Below are positions 54,798 through 62,346 of a DNA stretch of 64,000 nucleotides, in pieces. Source of the stretch: Gemmatimonadaceae bacterium. Lineage in GTDB: Bacteria; Gemmatimonadota; Gemmatimonadetes; Gemmatimonadales; Gemmatimonadaceae. Location of the stretch: positions 62,001 to 126,000 of the forward strand of contig JADKJT010000001.1 in assembly GCA_016720905.1 (NCBI GenBank), in the 5' to 3' direction. Below the pieces are notes generated by a model. It was not told the DNA's origin. It saw only the letters and a list, made by a program, of their open reading frames with translations, and made no database searches. Positions within the stretch are counted from its first letter, which is position 1. Each line of letters starts with the position of its first letter. The position numbers were made by a program, and so were the translations under genes.

Positions 54798-55490
54798 TTA
54801 CGGCACTCGCGTTCTCACCAGGGGTTTCGGCGTCCAGTTCAACCCCACCCCGAACGTATCTTCAGTCCCCAGCAGGTCGGAGCCGCTGAACGATCCCGCC
54901 ACCCGCACGGCGAACTCTCGATTCACCTGAAGGTTCACACCCAGGTCGAAATTCAGGCTCACCTCCGATCGGTTGCCGCCGCGACTGCCGCAGCTGCTGC
55001 ACAGATCCAGCGAGGCGCGCGGATGCACATAAGGCGTCAGCGACATTCCCTGATCCAGCTCGAATGAATGGCCGATGCTGACTCCCACCGGGACCCGGAT
55101 CAGCGTGACGCCACTGCCAAACGCCGCGCCCGCACCCACCGTCATCAGCAGATCCAGCGGCTGTTCTCCCGTCGCCCGCACCAGTTCGCGACCCAGCGAT
55201 TCACCCACCAGCAACAGCAGCGCCTCACTCCCCTTGCGATCGGCCAGCCCCAGATCGAGTTGCAGATGCTGCTGGGGTCCCCACCCCTCGCGCCACTGAA
55301 AGACCACCGTCGTCCCCGCGCCACCGCTCAGAGCCGCCGTGTAATCACGCGTTGAAGCCGTTGGCAACTGCAGCGATGGATAGTTGAATGCCTGCGCATG
55401 GGCCGTCGCGACAAAACCCAGCGCCGCCAGCGCGCCACACAGGCGCAGGGAAGCGCGCGACGGCCCGCGGTTGGACACGATAGTGAACAT
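54798..55490 (-). CDS. Predicted outer-membrane beta-barrel protein
   Basis: The ATG at 55490 gives 230 residues with a signal peptide ending ATAHAQ. Alternating polar and hydrophobic strands follow (TTVVFQWREGWGPQQHLQLDLGLA, VGVSIGHSFELDQGMSLTPYVHPRASL, NFDLGVNLQVNREFAVRVAGSF), typical of small barrels. A CSSCG motif near residue 167 could form a loop disulfide. No named family recognised. It is divergent from the GWxTD gene with 169 bases between. Confidence 0.7.
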   Translation of the reverse strand: MFTIVSNRGPSRASLRLCGALAALGFVATAHAQAFNYPSLQLPTASTRDYTAALSGGAGTTVVFQWREGWGPQQHLQLDLGLADRKGSEALLLLVGESLGRELVRATGEQPLDLLMTVGAGAAFGSGVTLIRVPVGVSIGHSFELDQGMSLTPYVHPRASLDLCSSCGSRGGNRSEVSLNFDLGVNLQVNREFAVRVAGSFSGSDLLGTEDTFGVGLNWTPKPLVRTRVP

Positions 55491-55659
55491 CAAAGCACTC
55501 CTGAAGGGACGGAAAGGCGGCGGGCGCCAGGTGGCGAAACGTGTGGCAACATCTCTTCGACACACCACGTGGGACGAAGCGAAACACGAGGGATATCGGC
55601 ATTCTACGTGCACGCTGGCGAACAGTTCCATCCCCGCACGATGTAACGCACATTTCGTC

Positions 55660-57894
55660 ATGCGTCACGTCGCCGTAACCTATCGCGCGCTCCGCGCGGC
55701 CGTGGCTGCGTTCGGAGTGATATGCGTCGCCACGCTGGCCGGCGCCGCGCCGCTCGTGGCGCAATCCCCGCGCCTCCGGGCACCCACCGATTCGCTGGTG
55801 CGGGAAGCCCTCGACAAGGCGGCCAACGGTGACACCAGCACCGCGCTGGATCTGTTGGAACGCGCGACCGACCAGTCGCCTCGGGATGTGAACGCATTGT
55901 ACTGGCGGGGACTCATGCTGTCGCGCACCACCGCGCTGTCGATGGTGGACTCGCCCCGCCGGTTCCTCGCCGGCCGCCTGCTGGACCGCGCCAACGACAT
56001 CGATCCGCGCAATCCGCGCTACCTCATTGAAATCGGGCGCATTCGCCTCAAGACGCCTATGCGGCGCATTGAAGCCGAGCGGTTGTTCCGCAAGGCGCTG
56101 TCGATAGCCGAATCGAATGGGGATCCGGTACAACTGGCCGATGTCGCCTACGAGTTGGGCACCATCAAGGAACGGCGCTATCTCACCGGTCGCGACCGGT
56201 GGATCTACACCACCACCAACGTCATCTTCGATCCGATCGCCGCACGGGCGCGTCTGCATTACACCCGCGAATTCCTGCAGAGTCTCTCACAGCCGATCGA
56301 GAATTCCGGCCAGGTGGATCGGCAGGACGCCGAGGAATACTTCCGGCGCGCGCTGACGTCGCTGCCCACGCACGCGCCCAGTGCGGTGTCGTTGATGGGC
56401 CTCCTGTACGATCAGCATCGCTACGATGAAATGCGCCACATCGCGGCGGCATTCACCGCGATAGACAGCGCCCCGCCGCGCGTGCTCTTCGCCGGTGGCC
56501 TCGCCGCCTACAAACTCGGTCAACTGACGCAAGCGGACACGCTGTTCGGGCGCGCGCTCGCGCGATTCACCCCTTCCGAACGGGCCGAACTCACGCACCT
56601 CGGTCGCATTACCCGCAAGGGAGACTCCGTACGCATCGACGGACTCAATGCCGAGGATCGCGCGCGCACGGACAGCGCCTTCTGGGAAGCGGCCGATCCC
56701 ATGCTCTCCACCCCGGAGAACGAGGCGCGCCTGGAGTTTCTCGCGCGCATGGCCTTCGCCGATCTGCGCTTCACCGACGCCGACACGCGCCAGGTAGGAT
56801 GGCGGACCGATCGCGGATTGATCATCGCGCGCTACGGCGAACCTCCGGTCGTGGCGACCTTTGCGCCAACCTCCGACGCGGATGCCAAGGACGCCGTCGG
56901 GCGCGTGATCACGGTCTGGTACTATCCGCGCACGGAAGTCGAATTTGTCTTCACAGGTCCGCCGGCCATGAACGTGGCCATCTTCGCCGGCAATCATCGC
57001 GGGTTCGCCGAGGAGCAGCGACAGGAAGCACCGTTCCTGCTGGACAATCTGGCAATGGCGATGGCCGTCGATACCGTTCCCATTCAGGTGGCGCGATTTC
57101 GCGGCGAGACGCCGGCCAAGGCGCAGTTGATGATCGCAGCGAGCATTCCTACCGAGAGGTTGTACGCCGCCGCCGAGATTGACCGCGGCGCGCTGGAGTC
57201 ATCGGTGCGCATCGGACCATTGGCCGCGCTCAAAGTCGCGCGCCTCGATACCACGGCCGTTTCGTTGCCCACCTCGAAACGTCTGTCGAGACTGTGGGTC
57301 GACACCGTCGCTGCCGGCGCGAATCTCCGCCTGCGGGTGGAAGTGCGTGACGCCGCGCTGACCGGCGCCATGGGTCGCGCGCAGGCGGACCTGACGATGT
57401 TCTCGGCAGATACCACCAAACTGTCCAGCAGTGACATGGTGTTCGCCAATCGCCTGCCCTCGCCGGGTTCGACCGTTGGCCGGTGGACCACCATCGGACT
57501 CGTGCCACGTGGTGACCTCAACCTCGTTCAGCGCGATACATTCTCGGTGTACTGGGAAAACTATGGACTGCGCCCCGATGCGGATGGACGCGTCAAGTAC
57601 GAAGTCCGCATGATCGTCACGCTGGAACAGATTGACCGCGGTCCCAGTGGCGTTCGGCGATTCTTTGGTGGCATTTCGGACGTGGTGGGACTGAGCACTG
57701 AGGGTGACGAGCAACTTGGGTTGCGGTTTGAACGGAACGAGGCGTTGGGCGCGCGCGATCGCGTCCCCGAACTGGTCACGCTGGGCATGGGCAGTGCGCC
57801 CGCCGGTCGCTATCACCTGGAATTGATCATCACCGACCGCACGTCCAAACAGGTCACACGAACGCAACGGCAGTTTCACATTCGAGGTCAGTAG
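55660..57894 (+). CDS. GWxTD-domain protein with tetratricopeptide-like N-terminus
   Basis: The ATG at 55660 gives 744 residues with a signal peptide (about 1-36, APLVAQS). TPR-like helices follow (REALDKAANGDTSTALDLLERATDQSP; EYFRRALTSLPTHAPSAVSLMG). The hallmark VGWRTDRGLIIARYGEP, of the GWxTD family, lies near residue 385. The C-terminal half is strand-rich (LRVEVRDAALTGAM...YEVRMIVTLEQI). The function of GWxTD proteins is not established. The next gene starts 3 bases after its stop, so they are an operon. Confidence 0.83.
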   Translation: MRHVAVTYRALRAAVAAFGVICVATLAGAAPLVAQSPRLRAPTDSLVREALDKAANGDTSTALDLLERATDQSPRDVNALYWRGLMLSRTTALSMVDSPRRFLAGRLLDRANDIDPRNPRYLIEIGRIRLKTPMRRIEAERLFRKALSIAESNGDPVQLADVAYELGTIKERRYLTGRDRWIYTTTNVIFDPIAARARLHYTREFLQSLSQPIENSGQVDRQDAEEYFRRALTSLPTHAPSAVSLMGLLYDQHRYDEMRHIAAAFTAIDSAPPRVLFAGGLAAYKLGQLTQADTLFGRALARFTPSERAELTHLGRITRKGDSVRIDGLNAEDRARTDSAFWEAADPMLSTPENEARLEFLARMAFADLRFTDADTRQVGWRTDRGLIIARYGEPPVVATFAPTSDADAKDAVGRVITVWYYPRTEVEFVFTGPPAMNVAIFAGNHRGFAEEQRQEAPFLLDNLAMAMAVDTVPIQVARFRGETPAKAQLMIAASIPTERLYAAAEIDRGALESSVRIGPLAALKVARLDTTAVSLPTSKRLSRLWVDTVAAGANLRLRVEVRDAALTGAMGRAQADLTMFSADTTKLSSSDMVFANRLPSPGSTVGRWTTIGLVPRGDLNLVQRDTFSVYWENYGLRPDADGRVKYEVRMIVTLEQIDRGPSGVRRFFGGISDVVGLSTEGDEQLGLRFERNEALGARDRVPELVTLGMGSAPAGRYHLELIITDRTSKQVTRTQRQFHIRGQ

Positions 57895-57896
57895 CC

Positions 57897-59135
57897 ATGC
57901 GCACAGCGGAATGCCCATCGGATCAACGTCACGGTGTCGCGGTACACGCGCTGCGTGTGATCGGCGCGTTGTGTTTCGCCGTGCCGCTCATGGCGCAGTC
58001 CCCCGCGCCCCGTCCGGGGGCCATGGGGGTGACGCCGCCTGGTACCACGCGTCGACCCGATGGCGGCACGCTCGCTCGCACCAGTGCCTTTGGTGCCCTG
58101 AGCGGCACGGTCCTCGCCATGGGGTACTACTTCCTGAGTGAGAAGGGCACGCGCTCCAGCGGCTGCCAGCCGCTGGACTGTGCGTTGCCATTCCTTGCCG
58201 GCAGCGGGGCCATCGCGGGCCTGTTCATCGGTCGTGAGTTGGACGCGCAACGGCGCGCCTTTGCCCCTCGTGCCGGCGAGGTCATCGAGTTCGGATTTGG
58301 CGAGGGCAAACTGCTGGCGCCGCCCTCATTCATCGACGTGCGCGATTCGTTGATTGCCGTGGTCAGTGACAGCGGTGTGCAATTGTTGTCCGCCACGCCG
58401 GCACCCAAGGCGCTGCGCCGCCGAGCCAATGGACTGAGTGCGCTCCGCCAGGTGGCCATCGTACCGGCGCGCGGCTCGCTGGTGCTGGGCACCGGCACCG
58501 CCCTCTGGGAAGCCAGTCTGCTGGCCGGCCCCGCCACGCGACTGGCCGACGGACCCGTCGACGCACTGGCCGCCAACGGTGACGTGGTGGTCAGCGCCAG
58601 CGGCAAGCGACTGCGCGTGCGATTCGGCAGCGGCGACATGGCTCGTGGCGACAGCCTTGAACTTCCGCTGCCGATTTCGTCGGTGGCCTACGATTCCATT
58701 TCGCGCGCGTGGTGGGTCGCCACCGATTCGCAGTTGGTGCAGGTAACGACGAATGACCAGAAGCTCGCGCTCACGGCGGTTCGACTGACGTTGCCGGCCT
58801 CGGCGCGCGCTATCGCGACCAGTGCCGAGTGGATTGCCGTGGCCATGGGCGATGAAGGCGTGATGGGTTGGCGTCGCGATTCACTGGCCAGCGCGCTCGT
58901 GCCGTCGGTGCGCGTGACGCAGGAGCCGCGCTTCGCCTACGACCTCGCATTTCTGGGCCCGACGTTGTTCGTCGCTGGCGGCGTGGACGGATTGTTTCAG
59001 CTCTCGCTGTCGCCGGTTCCGCGCGTGGTGGGCTCGTCGCGACAGTTGCAATTCGCCACCACCGTCCGGGCGGGCAACGGCGTGCTCTGGGTTGGCGATC
59101 GGAACCGGGTGAGTGTGGTGCGGGTCACGCCGTAA
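57897..59135 (+). CDS. Exported beta-propeller-like protein of unknown function
   Basis: The 412-residue protein has an N-terminal signal (ALCFAVPLMAQS), a small glycine-rich membrane hairpin near residues 60-110 (SAFGALSGTVLAMGYYF; LAGSGAIAGLFIG) and then repeated 40-50-residue strand units (LIAVVSDSGVQLLSATP, DVVVSASGKRLRVRF, WWVATDSQLVQVT). These fit a propeller with about six blades. No family recognised. It starts 3 bases after the GWxTD gene. Palindrome copy D follows its stop by 15 bases. Confidence 0.68.
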   Translation: MRTAECPSDQRHGVAVHALRVIGALCFAVPLMAQSPAPRPGAMGVTPPGTTRRPDGGTLARTSAFGALSGTVLAMGYYFLSEKGTRSSGCQPLDCALPFLAGSGAIAGLFIGRELDAQRRAFAPRAGEVIEFGFGEGKLLAPPSFIDVRDSLIAVVSDSGVQLLSATPAPKALRRRANGLSALRQVAIVPARGSLVLGTGTALWEASLLAGPATRLADGPVDALAANGDVVVSASGKRLRVRFGSGDMARGDSLELPLPISSVAYDSISRAWWVATDSQLVQVTTNDQKLALTAVRLTLPASARAIATSAEWIAVAMGDEGVMGWRRDSLASALVPSVRVTQEPRFAYDLAFLGPTLFVAGGVDGLFQLSLSPVPRVVGSSRQLQFATTVRAGNGVLWVGDRNRVSVVRVTP

Positions 59136-59150
59136 ACGCGTGAGGGCAGA

Positions 59151-59301
59151 GGTTGGAGAGACTTGAGGGGTGAGCAACGGAAGGGTTGAGCGCTAGAGGG
59201 GTGAGCCAGCGAGGGCAGGACTGAGTTCTACCCTCGCCGGCTGGCCCCTCTAGCGCTCAACGCTTCCGTTGCTCACCCCTCAAGTCTCTCACCGCTCAAC
59301 C
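59151..59301. repeat. Long palindromic repeat, copy D
   Basis: A 151-bp palindrome. The outer stem GAGAGACTTGAGGGG pairs perfectly with CCCCTCAAGTCTCTC, a sequence unlike those of copies B and C. The left arm lacks the AGCGGT that the right arm would pair with. It lies between the 3' end of the propeller gene and the terminator of the convergent lipoprotein gene. Confidence 0.92.
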
Positions 59302-59321
59302 CGCTCACCCCTCCAAAGCAA

Positions 59322-59354
59322 AACCGCCCGCCCGGATCATCCGGGCGGGCGGTT
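59322..59354 (-). terminator. Intrinsic terminator of the PorV-type operon
   Basis: Perfect arms 59322-59335 and 59341-59354 are followed on the minus strand by TTTTGCTTT. It lies 28 bases after the stop of the last gene of the minus-strand operon. It is separate from palindrome copy D next to it, so D is not needed as that operon's terminator. Confidence 0.85.
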
Positions 59355-59382
59355 CACATACCTCCATCCTGTCACCTCGGGC

Positions 59383-60519
59383 CTATCGACCGCGCACCGA
59401 CTTGGGCAGCGTGGCCTCAAGCACCGTATTCGGCCCCATCCGCCCTTCGGTGGAGTACTTGGACTGAAGGTTCACGCGCACCAGTCCGAAGTTGTACCAC
59501 GGCGGCGTGCTGTTCGCCTTGGGAATCGTGTCCGTCGAAACGCGCGAGGCCATAGCGTAGATCACCCGCGGCGTATCGAACACGGCGTTTGGCGCCGGAT
59601 TGGTCTTGTCCACCTCGTAGAGCGAGATGGTCCGGTCCGGATACGGTGCGGTGCGACGACCCACATACACCGTGTCATTGAACCGACCGGTGGTATCGAA
59701 CTTGACCGCGTAGGCGTTGTAGTAGTAGCCCACCGGCGGACGGAAGTAGTTCGAGTCGTTGGCAATCATGATCTTGCCACGCACTTCCACCCGTCCGCGC
59801 GGCACAATGGTCATGGTCGCCACGCCGGCCGTGCTGCTGGTGGCAATCGTATACTCCTGATTGGCCGCCGGCGCGCCCGCTGACACCGGTATCGCGCGTC
59901 CAAAGGTGCCGAAACGGAGGCCCGCCACCCGAGCGGCGCTCGCCTGACTGCGCCGCGCCCACAGCGGACGCACTTCGCCGGGCGACGCCCCCGGCGTGGC
60001 CGCCGTTTCGATACTGACCACCACCACGTTCAGCGAGTCAGTGGCCGCAATTCCCGTCGCCGCATCACGCGCCGTGGCCACACGGAGCGCATAGTTCGAT
60101 CCACCAAGCTTGAATCCGCTCACACCAACTCGCGGAGACACCGTCGGCGTAAACTGCGGATCTCCCGCCGCGTTGATCGTGGAATCCAGGCGCGTGATGG
60201 TGAGGTTCATGTTCGTCACACGGACAAACTTCGTGGCCGAATCGTTGGCCAACCACACGGTGTACGTGCCGCTGGACAACGAGTCGAGTCCGGCCAGTGT
60301 GACAATCACCGAGTCGGTATTGGGCGTCGCCGAGGCCACAATGGCCACCGGGAACGTGACGGTACCGCGCGGCAGGTTGGTGGCGGTCTTGGCGAAGTTC
60401 GTGCCAAAGCCCAGGGCGCCGACCGGCTCCGCCTTGGTGGAGCGATTGTCGTCGCATGCTGACGTGACAACCAAGGCAGCGCTCAAGGCGCTACAGATGA
60501 TAAGACGCATGGATAACAT
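59383..60519 (-). CDS. Lipoprotein of unknown function
   Basis: The 378-residue product has lipobox VVTSAC (Cys22) and a strand-rich mature part with repeated 'T-V-x-F-P-V-A-I' and FVRVTNMNLTITRLDS segments. Its middle is Ala-rich (SQASAARVAGLRFG), and near the end are two aromatic stretches (FRPPVGYYYNAYAVKF). No family recognised. It starts 3 bases after the barrel gene of the same operon, and an ATG 9 bases downstream is an alternative start. It is followed by a clear terminator. Confidence 0.72.
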   Translation of the reverse strand: MLSMRLIICSALSAALVVTSACDDNRSTKAEPVGALGFGTNFAKTATNLPRGTVTFPVAIVASATPNTDSVIVTLAGLDSLSSGTYTVWLANDSATKFVRVTNMNLTITRLDSTINAAGDPQFTPTVSPRVGVSGFKLGGSNYALRVATARDAATGIAATDSLNVVVVSIETAATPGASPGEVRPLWARRSQASAARVAGLRFGTFGRAIPVSAGAPAANQEYTIATSSTAGVATMTIVPRGRVEVRGKIMIANDSNYFRPPVGYYYNAYAVKFDTTGRFNDTVYVGRRTAPYPDRTISLYEVDKTNPAPNAVFDTPRVIYAMASRVSTDTIPKANSTPPWYNFGLVRVNLQSKYSTEGRMGPNTVLEATLPKSVRGR

Positions 60520-60522
60520 CGG

Positions 60523-61233
60523 TTAGTTGCCCCCCGAAACGCCGCCCGGGATGTAGCGGAATCCCAGAGTCAGCATGGTGTTCAGCGCCGTCTTCTTGGC
60601 CGCCGGCGGAACCGGGAAATCTTCCGGGAATGGTGTCTTGAGTTCCGCACGACCAGCCGCCGGATTCAGGAAGTTCCGGTCGTACTTCTGGAACTGCAGG
60701 GCGCGGGCGTCAAACTGCACACCCACCTTCTCGCCCAGCTTGAGCCATACGCCGCCACCGAACGTGTACGACAGCTCGTTCTTGCGCGTGGCTTTACCGT
60801 TCACCTGCGTGTTGGCAATCATCGTGTAGGTCCCGACGCCGGCCATCACGAAGGGACTCAACTTCTTGCCCACCGGAATACGCGCCAGGCCGAACGCGCT
60901 GATGTTGATCGTGTTGATCGGCTGGCCAACATACTGATAGAAAATCGAATCGCCGCCACCGGCGCCGGCGTTCCCGTAACGCAACCGCGTCAGGAAGTCC
61001 TCGCGGTGCGTGTTGGTGCGCGTGACGTCCAGGCTGGTGCCAATACCGAAATACTTGTTGAGCGAGTACTCGGTATCGAGCCCGATCAGCGGGCCCGCGT
61101 TCAGGCTGGCCGCGCGTTCGGGCGTAATGGACCCGACACGAGTGACCACCGAAAACTGCTTGTTCTGCACCTGCGCCGACAGCGCGCTGGCGGAAACCAG
61201 CAGAAGAGTGAGGGCGCGAAGCACGCGGCTCAT
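60523..61233 (-). CDS. Outer-membrane beta-barrel protein
   Basis: The 236-residue protein has a signal peptide ending ALSAQ. Eight or so amphipathic strands include GLDTEYSLNKYFGIGTSLDVTR, ISAFGLARIPVGKKLSPFVMAGVG and GVWLKLGEKVGVQFDARA, the OmpA/OmpX-like porin pattern. It overlaps the PorV-like gene by 4 bases and the next gene starts 3 bases later. Together with the surface protein at the window edge this makes a compact envelope operon. Confidence 0.8.
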   Translation of the reverse strand: MSRVLRALTLLLVSASALSAQVQNKQFSVVTRVGSITPERAASLNAGPLIGLDTEYSLNKYFGIGTSLDVTRTNTHREDFLTRLRYGNAGAGGGDSIFYQYVGQPINTINISAFGLARIPVGKKLSPFVMAGVGTYTMIANTQVNGKATRKNELSYTFGGGVWLKLGEKVGVQFDARALQFQKYDRNFLNPAAGRAELKTPFPEDFPVPPAAKKTALNTMLTLGFRYIPGGVSGGN

Positions 61234-62336
61234 TTGCCCACCTCGAAGGAAAAGATCTGAATGTTCTGAAGAGCGCCGGCCGCCTCGTACGAGTAGTCGA
61301 AGCGGATGCTGCGGCCCTTCACGGGAAGCCGCAATCCGAATCCGCCGGCAAGGCCCGTCTGGCCGGCATCGCCACGCTCGCGACCGTCATTGTACATGCG
61401 CTTGCCACCGCGCACGAACAACATGTTGCGGTAACCGTATTCCGCACCCAGCGCGTACTGCGTGCTGTAATCGGTGGCGTCGGTTACGGACAGTTCCGCT
61501 GTGAGCGTGTTCTTGCCGCCGGCGCCACCCATCAGGGAGTTGGCTCCACCCAGCAGGTCGGCGCCCAACGACAGCCTGAACTCCACCGGCAACTCGGTGT
61601 TATTCGTGAACACCTGCACACGACGCGATTCAGACAGGACCGAACCGTCGGAGGTCTGAATGACGCGTTGGATGAGCGCGCCATTGGCACGGGCCGTGCC
61701 GCCGATGTTCTGGATGGCTCCACCAATCGTCAGCCCGTACAGCCCGGTATTGAACTGAGTGCCGATGTCCAACGCCATCCAGTGCGTGTTGGCATCGGGG
61801 ATGCCTTCCGTGATGTACTTGACCTGACCACCAACCGACAATCGATCGGTGAGACGTTTGGCATAGCCAAGACCCACCACCGTCGAGTTCCACTCAAACA
61901 CGTTGCCACCCAGACGCTCGCCGAACGGGTTCAGTTCGGTGGTGCGCCGAATGGGGCCTGAGGCCAACGTGTTCAGGTGCAGACCAACCACACCGCCAAG
62001 CAACGGAATGGATCCTGCCGCATAGGTCTGACTGATATCGAGGTCGTCATACAGGTTCTGTCGACCCGCGGCCATGGAGAATGACTCCGAGGTGGCCGCG
62101 CCGGCCGGATTCCAGAACCAGCCCGTTGGACCAGAGACGGAACTGCCGACCGCGCCGGCCATGGCGCCGCCGCGCGCGCCGATCCCGATGTGAAGGAAGT
62201 TCGCGCCGCGCGTACCCTGTCGGTTCGGGGTGTCCTGCGGCGTGGGAAGAATTCCCCCCGGCCCCTGAGCGCGAACCGAAGCGCTCAGCAGGACGGTGGC
62301 AGCGCCAGCGGCGCCGATAGTGCGAAGGATGTTCAT
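61230..62336 (-). CDS. PorV/PorQ-like outer-membrane protein
   Basis: The ATG at 62336, with GGAG six bases upstream (a GTG at 62342 is an alternative), gives 368 residues. It has a signal peptide, then the PorV N-terminal signature FLHIGIGARGGAMAGAVG..WNPAG, followed by barrel strands (GLHLNTLASG, LSVGGQVKYI, DIGTQFNTGLYGLTIGGAIQNIGG). In Bacteroidetes PorV shuttles type IX cargo to the cell surface. The gene upstream encodes a protein ending in a type-IX-like sorting tail, supporting that role here by inference. Confidence 0.85.
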   Translation of the reverse strand: MNILRTIGAAGAATVLLSASVRAQGPGGILPTPQDTPNRQGTRGANFLHIGIGARGGAMAGAVGSSVSGPTGWFWNPAGAATSESFSMAAGRQNLYDDLDISQTYAAGSIPLLGGVVGLHLNTLASGPIRRTTELNPFGERLGGNVFEWNSTVVGLGYAKRLTDRLSVGGQVKYITEGIPDANTHWMALDIGTQFNTGLYGLTIGGAIQNIGGTARANGALIQRVIQTSDGSVLSESRRVQVFTNNTELPVEFRLSLGADLLGGANSLMGGAGGKNTLTAELSVTDATDYSTQYALGAEYGYRNMLFVRGGKRMYNDGRERGDAGQTGLAGGFGLRLPVKGRSIRFDYSYEAAGALQNIQIFSFEVGK

Positions 62337-62346
62337 CGCCACTCCG

